A stretch of DNA of 37,774 nt from the NCBI RefSeq assembly GCF_900091845.1, contig NZ_FMCI01000276.1:1-37774 (forward strand), read 5' to 3'. Below are positions 15,666 through 23,255 of this stretch, one piece after another. The notes under the pieces were generated by a model. The model was not told where the DNA came from. It made no database searches and saw nothing but the letters and a program-made list of their open reading frames with translations. The first letter of the stretch is position 1; each line of letters opens with the position of its first letter. This DNA comes from Streptomyces sp. SolWspMP-5a-2. GTDB lineage: Bacteria; Actinomycetota; Actinomycetes; Streptomycetales; Streptomycetaceae. Made by a program: the position numbers and the translations under genes.

Positions 15666-15681
15666 TAAGGTCTACACCACG
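15666..15681. promoter_or_regulatory. dre-like DasR site 1
   Basis: TAAGGTCTACACCACG matches the 16-bp dre consensus (from memory, ACTGGTCTAGACCACT and close variants) at 11 of 16 positions, with the GGTCTA-ACCA core kept. It lies between the binding-protein and nagK starts, exactly 18 bp from site 2. Confidence 0.65.
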
Positions 15682-15683
15682 TG

Positions 15684-15699
15684 AGTGGACTAGACCTCT
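15684..15699. promoter_or_regulatory. dre-like DasR site 2
   Basis: AGTGGACTAGACCTCT matches the AGTGGTCTAGACCACT form of dre at 14 of 16 positions. It overlaps a TAGACC (15691-15696) that could serve as the nagK -35 box, with CACACT (15715-15720) as -10 and GTG seven bases later, so binding here would block nagKA transcription. Confidence 0.8.
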
Positions 15700-15727
15700 C
15701 GCGGGTAGGAGGGCCACACTGTCCTGC

Positions 15728-16672
15728 GTGAGACATGTCATCGCCCTCGACGTGGGCGGCACCGGGATGAAGGCCGCCCTGGTCGGGGCGGACGGCGAGC
15801 TGCTGCACCGGGCCCGCCGGGCGACCGGCCGCGAACGCGGCCCCGACGCGGTCGTCGAGTCCATCCTCGGCTTCGCCGCCGACCTCGCCGCGCACGGCGC
15901 CGCGCACCTCGGCGGACCCGCGTCGGCGGCGGGCGTCGCCGTCCCCGGCATCGTCGACGACAAGCTGGGGATCGCCGCCTACTCGGCCAACCTGGGCTGG
16001 CGGGACGTCCCGCTGCGCGACCTGCTCAGCACCCGGCTGGCCGGGGTCCCGGTCGCCCTCGGGCACGACGTGCGCACCGGCGGCCTCGCCGAGGGCCGGA
16101 TCGGCGCGGGCCTGGGCGCCGACCGCTTCCTGTTCGTGGCGCTCGGCACCGGCATCGCGGGCGCCATCGGGGTCGACGGGCGGGTGGAGGCGGGCGCGCA
16201 CGGATTCGCGGGCGAGATCGGCCACATCGTCGTCCGCCCCGGCGGCGCCCCCTGCCCGTGCGGGCAGCACGGCTGCCTGGAGCGGTACGCGTCCGCCGCG
16301 GCCGTCAGCGACGCCTGGGCGGCGGCCTGCGGGGACCCGGAGGCGGACGCGGCCGACTGCGCGCGCGCCGTCGCGTCCGGTGACCCGAACGCCGTACGGG
16401 TCTGGCGGGACGCCGTCGACGCGCTCGCCGACGGACTGGTCACCGCGATCACCCTGCTCGACCCGCGCGCGCTGATCGTCGGCGGCGGGCTCGCGGAGGC
16501 GGGCGAGACCCTCTTCGCGCCGCTGCGGGAGGCGGTCGGGGCGCGGGTGACGTTCCAGAAGCTGCCGTCGATCGTCCCCGCCGCCCTCGGCGACACCGCC
16601 GGATGCCTCGGTGCCGGGCTCCTCGCCTGGGATCTCCTCGAAACCCCTGACCGTACGGAGGTAACCACCTGA
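15728..16672 (+). CDS. nagK: ROK-family N-acetylglucosamine kinase
   Basis: A 314-residue ROK sugar kinase that phosphorylates N-acetylglucosamine (or a related sugar) at C6 with ATP. It has the ATP-phosphate loop ALDVGGTGMKAAL (6-18), GHDVRTGGLAEG with the catalytic Asp114, ALGTGIAGAI, and the ROK zinc site made by His166 (EIGH) and CPCGQHGCLE (Cys176, 178, 183). The start is GTG 15728; a CACACT box seven bases upstream favours a leaderless transcript, whereas AGGAGGG lies too far (about 14-16 bases) to be ideal. It overlaps nagA by one base (TGATG), so the two enzymes are co-translated, and two dre-like sites precede it. The kinase plus deacetylase pairing identifies GlcNAc as substrate. 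Confidence 0.93.
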   Translation: MRHVIALDVGGTGMKAALVGADGELLHRARRATGRERGPDAVVESILGFAADLAAHGAAHLGGPASAAGVAVPGIVDDKLGIAAYSANLGWRDVPLRDLLSTRLAGVPVALGHDVRTGGLAEGRIGAGLGADRFLFVALGTGIAGAIGVDGRVEAGAHGFAGEIGHIVVRPGGAPCPCGQHGCLERYASAAAVSDAWAAACGDPEADAADCARAVASGDPNAVRVWRDAVDALADGLVTAITLLDPRALIVGGGLAEAGETLFAPLREAVGARVTFQKLPSIVPAALGDTAGCLGAGLLAWDLLETPDRTEVTT

Positions 16673-17814
16673 TGGCCCCCATCCACGTCCTCGCCGGTGC
16701 GCAGGTGGTCCTGCCCACCGGGACCGTCCAAGACGGCCGCGTCATCGTCGAGGGCACCCGGATCGCCGGGAGCGCTCCCGGCGACGCGCCGACCGTCGAC
16801 CTGCGGGGCCACTGGCTGGTGCCCGGCTTCGTCGACCTGCACAACCACGGCGGAGGCGGCGCGGCCTTCTCCGGCGGAGCCGACGCCGCGCTGACCGCCG
16901 TCGCCACCCACCGGCGGCACGGCACGACGACCCTGGTGGCCTCCACCGTCACCGACGACATGGACGTCCTGGTGCGGCAGGCCGGGGTGCTGAGCGAGCT
17001 GGCCGAGCAGGGCGACATCGCGGGCATCCACTTCGAGGGCCCCTTCATCTCCCCGTGCCGCAAGGGCGCCCACTCCGAGGCGCTGCTGCGCGACCCGGAC
17101 CCGGCCGAGGTCCGCAAGCTGGTCGACTCGGCGCGCGGGCAGGCCCGCATGGTCACCCTGGCCACCGAACTGCCCGGCGGCGTCGACGCGGTGCGGCTCC
17201 TCGCCGACCAGGGCGTGATCGCGGCGATCGGGCACACCGACGCCACCTACGAGCAGACCGTCGAGGCGATCGGCGCGGGCGCGACCGTCGCCACGCACCT
17301 CTTCAACGCGATGCCGCCGATCGGCCACCGCGCCCCCGGCCCGATCACCGCCCTGCTGGAGGACGAGCGGATCACCGTCGAGCTGATCAACGACGGCACC
17401 CATCTGCACCCCGCCTCCCTCCAGTTGGCGTTCCACCACGCGGGCGCCGACCGGGTCGCGTTCATCACCGACGCGATGGACGCGGCGGGCGGCGGCGACG
17501 GCCGCTACCAGCTCGGCCCGCTGGCGGTCGAGGTCAGCGACGGCGTGGCCCGGCTGGTGGAGGGCGGTTCCATCGCGGGCTCGACGCTGACCCTGGACCG
17601 GGCGTTCAAGCGCGCGGTGACGGTGGACCGGCTGCCGGTCGGGGACGTGGTGGCCGCGCTGTCCGCCAACCCGGCCCGGCTGCTGGGGCGTTACGACCGG
17701 GTGGGCTCCCTGGAGCCGGGCAAGGACGCCGACCTGGTCGTCCTGGACCGGAACTTCGACCTCAAGGGCGTGATGCGCCGGGGCGCCTGGGTGGTCGAAC
17801 CCCAACTGGACTGA
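16672..17814 (+). CDS. nagA: N-acetylglucosamine-6-phosphate deacetylase
   Basis: Amidohydrolase-superfamily enzyme of 380 residues converting GlcNAc-6-phosphate to glucosamine-6-phosphate and acetate. Conserved marks in order: VPGFVDLHNHG (His57, His59), GIHFEGPF with metal ligand Glu123, HTDA (His189), HLFNAM (His210), ELINDGTHL, and the catalytic Asp268 in FITDAMDA, then the C-terminal GSLEPGKDADLVVLD typical of the superfamily. The first metal-site HNH is kept. Start ATG 16672 overlaps the nagK stop. The product would feed nagB, which is not in the window. Regulation is presumably DasR through the dre sites before nagK. Confidence 0.96.
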   Translation: MAPIHVLAGAQVVLPTGTVQDGRVIVEGTRIAGSAPGDAPTVDLRGHWLVPGFVDLHNHGGGGAAFSGGADAALTAVATHRRHGTTTLVASTVTDDMDVLVRQAGVLSELAEQGDIAGIHFEGPFISPCRKGAHSEALLRDPDPAEVRKLVDSARGQARMVTLATELPGGVDAVRLLADQGVIAAIGHTDATYEQTVEAIGAGATVATHLFNAMPPIGHRAPGPITALLEDERITVELINDGTHLHPASLQLAFHHAGADRVAFITDAMDAAGGGDGRYQLGPLAVEVSDGVARLVEGGSIAGSTLTLDRAFKRAVTVDRLPVGDVVAALSANPARLLGRYDRVGSLEPGKDADLVVLDRNFDLKGVMRRGAWVVEPQLD

Positions 17815-17897
17815 CCCCGGGCGGCCTTCGGGCACGGCGGCGGTCGGCCCGGCGGCGGGCCGGCCGGCACCCGGCACTGGGCCCGGCCCCCGTCTCT

Positions 17898-17926
17898 TTG
17901 GCATGATCAGGTCGTCGGAGTACAGA
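17898..17926 (+). promoter_or_regulatory. Promoter of the PfkB kinase gene
   Basis: TTGGCA (17898-17903), exactly 17 bases, TACAGA (17921-17926), followed by GGGAGG and GTG 17945. The arms CAGGTC and GACCTG (17908-17931) enclose the -10 and might be an operator. It suggests transcription independent of nagKA. Confidence 0.5.
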
Positions 17927-17944
17927 CCTGGGAGGTCGACGAGG

Positions 17945-18898
17945 GTGCTTGTGACGGTCACGCTGAACACGGCGCTCGACATCACCTACCGGGTGCCGCG
18001 CCTGGTCCCGCACGCCAGCCACCGGATCGGCGAGGTGTCCGAACGGCCCGGCGGCAAGGGCCTGAACGTGGCCCGGGTGCTCGCCGCGCTCGGGCACCGG
18101 GTGACGGTCACCGGCTTCGCGGGCGGCGCCACCGGGGCCGTCGTCCGGGAGGGGCTCGGCGCCACCGAGGGGCTGGTGGACGCGCTGGTGCCGGTCTCGG
18201 GCGCGACCCGGCGCACGGTCGCCGTGGTCGACGGGACGACCGGCGACACCACCCAGCTCAACGAGGCGGGTCCGCAGATCACCGCCGCCGAGTGGGCCGC
18301 GTTCCAGGAGACCTACCGGGAGCTGCTGGCCTCGGCGTCGGCGGTGGCGCTGTGCGGAAGCCTGCCGCCGGGGCTGCCGGTGGGCGCGTACGCGCTGCTG
18401 GTGCGGGCGGCCAGGGCCGCGGGCGTGCCGGTGCTCCTCGACACCAGCGGGGAGCCGCTGCGCCGCGGGGTCGCGGCCCGGCCCGACCTGATCAAGCCGA
18501 ACGCGGACGAGCTGGCCGAGCTGACCGGCTCCCACGACCCGGCGCGGGCCACCCGGGACGCGCGCGGGCGCGGTGCCCGGACGGTCGTCGCCTCGCTCGG
18601 GACCGAGGGGATGCTCGCGGTGACGCCCGAGGGGCGCTGGCGGGCCGTTCCGCCGGGCCGGGTGGACGGCAATCCGACCGGCGCGGGCGACTCGGCGGTG
18701 GCGGGCCTGCTGTCGGGCCTGGTGGAGAACCTCACCTGGCCCCAGCGGCTGACCCGCGCGGTGGCGCTGTCGACGGCGACGGTCCTGGCCCCGGCGGCGG
18801 GCGAGTTCGACGCGGCGGCCTACCGGGAGCTGCTGACCCGGGTCGAGGTGACCCGGGAGGGCGGCGCGGGCGGCGCCGCCCGGACCGCTACTTCTTGA
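17945..18898 (+). CDS. 1-phosphofructokinase-like PfkB sugar kinase
   Basis: Ribokinase/PfkB-family kinase of 317 residues, in the hexose-phosphate subgroup (1-phosphofructokinase, tagatose-6-phosphate kinase). It has TLNTALDITYRV (6-17), the N-terminal signature ERPGGKGLNVARVLAALG (33-50), the anion-binding NPTGAGDSAVAGLL with catalytic Asp249, and KPNADELAEL. Start GTG 17945 is fixed by GGGAGG eight to nine bases upstream; upstream in-frame codons contain the promoter. It follows nagA after 130 bases and is convergent with, and overlaps by 11 bases, the next gene. Given its neighbours it may act on fructose- or tagatose-phosphate arising from amino-sugar catabolism, but no fruA or fruR is adjacent, so I leave it unnamed. 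Confidence 0.85.
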   Translation: MLVTVTLNTALDITYRVPRLVPHASHRIGEVSERPGGKGLNVARVLAALGHRVTVTGFAGGATGAVVREGLGATEGLVDALVPVSGATRRTVAVVDGTTGDTTQLNEAGPQITAAEWAAFQETYRELLASASAVALCGSLPPGLPVGAYALLVRAARAAGVPVLLDTSGEPLRRGVAARPDLIKPNADELAELTGSHDPARATRDARGRGARTVVASLGTEGMLAVTPEGRWRAVPPGRVDGNPTGAGDSAVAGLLSGLVENLTWPQRLTRAVALSTATVLAPAAGEFDAAAYRELLTRVEVTREGGAGGAARTATS

Positions 18899-19844
18899 CC
18901 TGGCCCTTCTTCAGCCAGAGCTGGTCCAGCAGGACGTTGCACTTGTCGCCGTCCTGGCAGGAGATGGAGATGGTGTTGGTGCCCTTGGTGAGGGTGGGCC
19001 ACGAGTAGGTCTTGGTCCAGCCCTTGGAGAGGTCGCCGTCCTTGGCACCGGCGAAGTTGCCCAGGTTCAGCTTGGTGCCGAAGGGCTTGCCGTTGACGGT
19101 GAGCGTCATCGACTGGTCCTCGTCCGCGGTGCTGTACCGGGTGAAGACGGTGTAGGTGCCGTCCGAGGGGATGCCGTTGACGGTCCAGGTGACCGAGGCG
19201 CCCGCCTGGTTGAGGCCGCTGACGTAGACCCCGCCGTCGGACAGGGCGCCCTTCACGTCGGACGCCGTCGAGGCGCCGGAGCCGAGGTTGAGGGCCTTCG
19301 CGTCGATCTGGGGCAGCTCCCCCTCGGTGACGCTGCTGGTCGCCGACGGGCTCGGCTCCGCGCTCTGCGACGCCTCGGGGCTCGCGCCGCCCCCGTCGTC
19401 GGCCTTGTCGTCCTTGGTGTCGCCGCCGGTCATCGCGATCGCGATGCCGATGACGACGGCGGCGACGACCGCGATCGCGCCGATCAGCAGGCCCTTGGTG
19501 TTGGGACCGCGGCCGCGGCCGCCCGCCGACCCGTGCCCGGACTGCTGACGGCCGCCGGGGCCACCGCCGCCGGGCACCGTCTCCGGCGCCGCGTAGTGGG
19601 CGTTCGGCTGCCCGTAGGCGCCCTGCTGCTGCGGGACCTGGCCGTACGGCGACGCCTGTGCCTGGGTCTGCTGCGGGCCGCCGTACTGCCGCTGGCCGAC
19701 CGCGCGGACCCGGTTGACCGAGTTCGGGTAGCCGTAGCCGCCACCGGACGGGGGCTGCGCTCCGTTGGCCTGCCCGTCGGCGTAGAGGTAGCCGAACGGG
19801 TCGTCGTCCTCGGGCGTGCTGGCGCCGTTGTTGCCGGACGTCAT
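18888..19844 (-). CDS. Membrane-anchored protein with a C-terminal carbohydrate-binding module
   Basis: A 318-residue protein in three parts. Residues 1-115 are a cytosolic, Gly/Gln/Pro/Tyr-rich disordered region. One transmembrane helix follows (about 118-138, GLLIGAIAVVAAVVIGIAIAM), then an acidic Ser/Ala linker and an extracellular beta-sandwich module at about 183-316. The module (GASVTWTVNGIPSDGTYTVFTRYS ... TNTISISCQDGDKCNVLLDQLWLK) resembles CBM35/CBM6-type modules. It has a pair of cysteines near the end (SCQDGDKC). It may sense or hold sugar polymers at the cell surface, next to the amino-sugar genes; no catalytic domain is present. Start ATG 19844 follows GAGGAG about ten bases upstream. 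Its stop lies inside the 3' end of the convergent PfkB gene. Confidence 0.82.
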   Translation of the reverse strand: MTSGNNGASTPEDDDPFGYLYADGQANGAQPPSGGGYGYPNSVNRVRAVGQRQYGGPQQTQAQASPYGQVPQQQGAYGQPNAHYAAPETVPGGGGPGGRQQSGHGSAGGRGRGPNTKGLLIGAIAVVAAVVIGIAIAMTGGDTKDDKADDGGGASPEASQSAEPSPSATSSVTEGELPQIDAKALNLGSGASTASDVKGALSDGGVYVSGLNQAGASVTWTVNGIPSDGTYTVFTRYSTADEDQSMTLTVNGKPFGTKLNLGNFAGAKDGDLSKGWTKTYSWPTLTKGTNTISISCQDGDKCNVLLDQLWLKKGQVKK

Positions 19845-19963
19845 CCCTAGGTACTCCTCAGCGGGTGCGGGTTCGGATGCGAAGGGGGTCAGATGGGCGA
19901 GCCTACCCGCTCCCGATGGCCCGAACGGGTGACTCGGCCCCCATCAACCCGCTGACCTGCGGA

Positions 19964-21607
19964 TCATCCCGCTCGTCTGTGTTGTTTGGGACGAGATCGT
20001 TTCTCTACGTACATCCGCTCGTCAGCGGACTTCAACACTTCGTCCGCCGTCATCCCGCAGTGCGCCCAGCCGATGCCGAAGCTGGCGCCGACCCGCATGG
20101 CCCTGCCGTCCACCCGGATCGGCTGGATGATCTCGTTGCGCAGCCGGACGGCGAGGTCCTGGGCGTCGGCCCGGCCGAGGCCGTCGGCGAGGACGACGAA
20201 CTCGTCGCCGCCGAGCCTGGCCACGGTGTCGCCGTCCCGGACGGCCGCGGAGAGGCGCCTGGCGACCTCGATGAGGACCGCGTCCCCCGCGTTGTGCCCG
20301 AACCGGTCGTTGATCGACTTGAAGCCGTCGAGGTCGCAGAAGAGGACCGCGAGCCCCTTGGCGCCGTCGTCCCGGCCGTCCTCGGGGGCGACGGTGTGCT
20401 CGTGGTGGTCGTGGCCCTCGTACAGCTCGGCGCCCGGCCGGAAGTCGAAGCCGTGGCCGCCCGCGTCGTAGCCGGGGTGCCCGTAGGCCGCGTCGATCGA
20501 CTCCGCCTCGGCGGCGTGCGCGGTGCGGCGGCAGAGCCGTCCCGACAGCCGGGCCCGCAGCTCGGCGGAGTTCGGCAGGCCGGTGAGGGAGTCGTGCGAG
20601 GCGCGGTGGGCGAGCTGCAGCTCGCGGCGCTTGCGCTCCTCGATGTCCTCGACGTGGGTGAGCAGGAAGCGGGGGCCGTCGGCGGCGTCGGCGACGACGC
20701 TGTTGCGCAGCGAGACCCACACGTAGGTGCCGTCCCGGCGGCCCAGCCGCAGCTCGGCCCGGCCGCCCTCGGCGGAGGTGCGGAGCAGGGTGCCTATGTC
20801 CTCGGGGTGGACGAGGTCGGAGAAGGCGTAGCGGCGCATCGCGGAGGCGGGGCGGCCGAGCAGGCGGCACAGGGCGTCGTTGGTGCGCAGGATGCGGCCG
20901 TGCTGGTCGCCGCCCATCTCGGCGATGGCCATGCCGGAGGGCGCGTACTCGAAGGCCTGCCGGAAGCTCTCCTCGCTGGCGCGCAGGGCCTGCTGCTCGC
21001 GTTCGAGGCGGACCAGGGCGCGCTGCATGTTGGCGCGCAGCCGGGCGTTGCTGATCGCTATGGCCGCCTGGAACGCGTACATCTGGAGCGCCTCCCGCCC
21101 CCAGGCGCCGGGTTTGCGGCCGTTGCGGGGGCGGTCGACGGAGAGCACGCCGATGAGTTCGCCGCCGGAGCCGCCCGCGGTGCGCATGGGCGCGAAGAGG
21201 CGGTCGGAGGGGTGCCACTCGTCCTCGAACCGGGGCGCGGGGCCGTCGGTGTACCACTGCGGGACGTCGTCGTCGTCGAGGACCCAGCCCTCGGTGTGGG
21301 GTATGAACACGAGGTCGCCCCACTGCTCGCCCATGCCCAGGCGGCGCTCCCAGGAGTCGCGGGAGCCGACCCGGCCGGTGATGAGCGCCTCGGCGGCGGG
21401 GTTCCCGGCGAACGCGGCGACGACCAGGTCGCCGTCCTGGCGGACCAGGTTGACGCAGGCCAGTTCGTAGCCGAGGCCGTTGACGACGCCGTCGGCGACG
21501 GTCTGGAGCGTGTCGGCCAGACTGCGGGCCGTGTTCATGTCCGCCATGACCTCGTGCAGTTGCCGCAAAGTCGCCAGGCGGACGTAAGGCTCCGACTCGG
21601 TCTCCAT
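19964..21607 (-). CDS. cdgB: Diguanylate cyclase with GAF and PAS domains (CdgB-type)
   Basis: A 547-residue cytosolic sensor enzyme making cyclic di-GMP. Domain order: GAF at roughly 20-185, a short coiled segment (RALVRLEREQQALRASEE), PAS at about 205-320 (EYAPSGMAIAEM ... RILRTNDALCRLLGR) with a PAC-like end, and the GGDEF domain. The active site RLGGDEF is intact (GGDEF about 466-470), and an inhibitory RxxD site (RDGD, 457-460) lies five residues before it, so feedback control by c-di-GMP is expected. The domain set and locus match S. coelicolor CdgB (from memory), which affects development. ATG 21607 is chosen for GGAGGG five bases upstream; a TTG at 21655 is rejected. BldD-like palindromes lie upstream. 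Confidence 0.92.
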   Translation of the reverse strand: METESEPYVRLATLRQLHEVMADMNTARSLADTLQTVADGVVNGLGYELACVNLVRQDGDLVVAAFAGNPAAEALITGRVGSRDSWERRLGMGEQWGDLVFIPHTEGWVLDDDDVPQWYTDGPAPRFEDEWHPSDRLFAPMRTAGGSGGELIGVLSVDRPRNGRKPGAWGREALQMYAFQAAIAISNARLRANMQRALVRLEREQQALRASEESFRQAFEYAPSGMAIAEMGGDQHGRILRTNDALCRLLGRPASAMRRYAFSDLVHPEDIGTLLRTSAEGGRAELRLGRRDGTYVWVSLRNSVVADAADGPRFLLTHVEDIEERKRRELQLAHRASHDSLTGLPNSAELRARLSGRLCRRTAHAAEAESIDAAYGHPGYDAGGHGFDFRPGAELYEGHDHHEHTVAPEDGRDDGAKGLAVLFCDLDGFKSINDRFGHNAGDAVLIEVARRLSAAVRDGDTVARLGGDEFVVLADGLGRADAQDLAVRLRNEIIQPIRVDGRAMRVGASFGIGWAHCGMTADEVLKSADERMYVEKRSRPKQHRRAG

Positions 21608-21633
21608 GGTCGCCCTCCCCCCGAGACCTCGTG

Positions 21634-21663
21634 GCTCAACCTCGTAGTAGCTCAACCTCGTAG
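21634..21663. repeat. Short direct repeat, GCTCAACCTCGTAG x 2
   Basis: Two exact 14-base copies, 21634-21647 and 21650-21663, with a period of 16, immediately upstream of the cdgB ribosome-binding site. Confidence 0.9.
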
Positions 21664-21673
21664 CTCATTCCCC

Positions 21674-21687
21674 GCCACTGAATCACA
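21674..21687. promoter_or_regulatory. Second, weaker BldD-like half-palindrome
   Basis: On the minus strand this reads TGTGATTCAGTGGC, resembling the stronger element at 21732-21747 in the left half. Possible secondary BldD contact; tentative. Confidence 0.3.
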
Positions 21688-21731
21688 GCGCGCTCTGCAC
21701 TCGGTACACAGGGTCAACAATTGATGTCCCT

Positions 21732-21747
21732 TGTGACTCAAGTCACA
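21732..21747. promoter_or_regulatory. BldD-like palindrome upstream of cdgB
   Basis: TGTGACTCAAGTCACA has perfect 7-base arms around a 2-base centre and fits the AGTGA-n-TCACC style of BldD boxes as I remember it. It lies 125 bases upstream of the cdgB start. BldD control of c-di-GMP genes is established in Streptomyces; its use here is inferred. Confidence 0.55.
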
Positions 21748-21986
21748 GCGAAAGATGAACAGTTGAGACGAGTTTCGTCGTTTTCTGCATATTCCACCCG
21801 CCCATTCCGTCCCGTCCGGAGACCGGCCGCGACACCCCCTGTCGGCCGGCGGAACCCCTCTGACCAGGCATGTCCGGCCCCCCGCCGTCCCGCCCCGCCC
21901 TGGTCCCGCCCGCCGGGCCCCGGTCCGCCCCTGGTCCTAGGTCCGGACTCGGCCCCGGGCCCGATGCGGCCGTGCAGTGCGGACAC

Positions 21987-21992
21987 TAGCGT
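21987..21992 (+). promoter_or_regulatory. -10 box of a leaderless flavin-reductase promoter
   Basis: TAGCGT, seven bases before GTG 22000. No Shine-Dalgarno is present there. Confidence 0.5.
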
Positions 21993-21999
21993 TTCCCGC

Positions 22000-22581
22000 G
22001 TGCCCGACACTCCTCCCGCCGCGTTCTCGCCCCTCCCGTCCGCCCGCCCGCATGCTGAGGGGGTGAGCAACGACGAGTTCCGCGCCGCCATGTCCCGGCT
22101 GACCGCGGGCGTGGTCCTGGTGACCGCCCGCGAGCCGTCCCTCGACCCCGACGACCCGTCGGCGCCGGTGGGCGAGGACGTCGGCATGACGGCGACGGCG
22201 TTCCTGTCGGTCTCCCTCGACCCGCCGCTGGTCCTGGTCAGCCTGCGCACCGGCTCCCGGATGGACGACCTGCTCGACGAGCAGCCGCTGTGGGCGGTCT
22301 CGGTCCTCGCCGACAGCCACCGGCACATCGCGGGCCGGTTCGCGATGAAGGGGCGGCTCAGCGACCGGCTCCTCTTCGCCGACCTCCCGCACAGCCGCGG
22401 CGCGCTCTCCGACGCGCCCCTGGTGGACGGCGCCCTCGCCACCCTGGAGTGCCGCACCCACGACCGGATCAGGGCGGGCGACCACACCCTGGTCGTCGGC
22501 CGCGTGCTGGCGGCCGGGACCCGCCCGGAGGAGAGCGGCCCGCTGGCCTACTTCAAGGGCAGGTACCGCCAACTCCGCTGA
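22000..22581 (+). CDS. Flavin reductase family protein
   Basis: A 193-residue FMN-binding split-barrel protein of the flavin reductase / DIM6-NTAB type, which reduces flavin with NAD(P)H or supports a flavin monooxygenase. The family core is present: FRAAMSRLTAGVVLVTA, GMTATAFLSVSLDPPLVLVSL, WAVSVLADSHRHIAGRFA, and the C-terminal HTLVVGRVLAAG...PLAYFKGRYRQL. I choose GTG 22000 because of the TAGCGT box seven bases before it. GTG 22063 (VSNDEF) is an alternative that would remove 21 Pro-rich residues and has GAGGGG only two to three bases away. No partner oxygenase is adjacent, although a TetX-like enzyme lies about 5 kb away. Tail-to-tail with the ArfB-like gene. Confidence 0.87.
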   Translation: MPDTPPAAFSPLPSARPHAEGVSNDEFRAAMSRLTAGVVLVTAREPSLDPDDPSAPVGEDVGMTATAFLSVSLDPPLVLVSLRTGSRMDDLLDEQPLWAVSVLADSHRHIAGRFAMKGRLSDRLLFADLPHSRGALSDAPLVDGALATLECRTHDRIRAGDHTLVVGRVLAAGTRPEESGPLAYFKGRYRQLR

Positions 22582-22658
22582 CGGGCCGGGGACACCGGCC
22601 GCGCGGAACCCCCGAGGGGCCGCGGCCCGCGGAACCCCGACGGGCCCTCCGGCGGCCC

Positions 22659-23087
22659 CTACCCCCAGTCCCGCCCCGAGCGGCCGCGCTTGGTGTCCGA
22701 GCGCTGCTTCTTCTGCCGCAGGCGGCGTTCGTTGATGCCCCGGGGGATGCGGGTGGCGCGGCGCGGCCTGGGCGGCGGGGCGGTGGCCTCGGCGAGCAGC
22801 GCCGCGAGGCGGACCAGCGCGGCTTCGCGATTGCGCCACTGCGAACGGTGCTCCGAGGAGCGGACGACGACGACCCCGTCGACCAGCCGCCCGGCGAGGT
22901 GCGCCAGCGCGCGCTGTTTCCAGACCTCGGGCAGCGATCCGGTGGCGGCCAGGTCGAAGCGCAGCTCGGCCTTCGAGTCGCTGGTGTTGACGTGCTGGCC
23001 GCCCGGCCCGGACGACCGCGAGAAGCTCCAGGTCAGCTCGGACTCGGGAAGCGCGACGGAGCCGCGGATGACATAGGGACCGGACAT
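22659..23087 (-). CDS. arfB: Peptide-release-factor-like ribosome rescue protein (ArfB/YaeJ family)
   Basis: A 142-residue protein with the catalytic domain of class I release factors but no codon-recognition domains. SSGPGGQHVNTSDSKAELRFDL carries the GGQ motif (Gly29-Gly30-Gln31) that triggers hydrolysis of peptidyl-tRNA. The C-terminal tail after about 105 is strongly basic (RRATRIPRGINERRLRQKKQRSDTKRGRSGR), as in ArfB, where it enters the empty mRNA channel of stalled ribosomes. Length matches the family (about 140). Start ATG 23087 is the only one that gives the family N-terminus; GGAGG ends one base before it, which is too close, so initiation may be leaderless or use an upstream GGGAG. 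Confidence 0.87.
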   Translation of the reverse strand: MSGPYVIRGSVALPESELTWSFSRSSGPGGQHVNTSDSKAELRFDLAATGSLPEVWKQRALAHLAGRLVDGVVVVRSSEHRSQWRNREAALVRLAALLAEATAPPPRPRRATRIPRGINERRLRQKKQRSDTKRGRSGRDWG

Positions 23088-23255
23088 GCCTCCATGGTCG
23101 CCGTTTTGACGGGCTCCCGTCACTCGAATTTGTCCAAGTAAAAAGGTAAAGGATGTGGAACCTCCGAGACCCCTCTCGACGTTCATGGGGGTGACGGTAG
23201 CTTCGTCCCCAGTACGAAGCCGTACGTATGTAACGAGGGAAGGGACTCCCGAACC

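Larger units (their letters stand above)
21608..21999. other. Regulatory region between cdgB and the flavin reductase
   Basis: No gene seen. The cdgB side carries a 14-base direct repeat and two BldD-like palindromes and is AT-richer than average (21690-21800). The rest (21800-21990) is C/G-rich without visible structure, ending in the flavin-reductase promoter. Confidence 0.6.
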
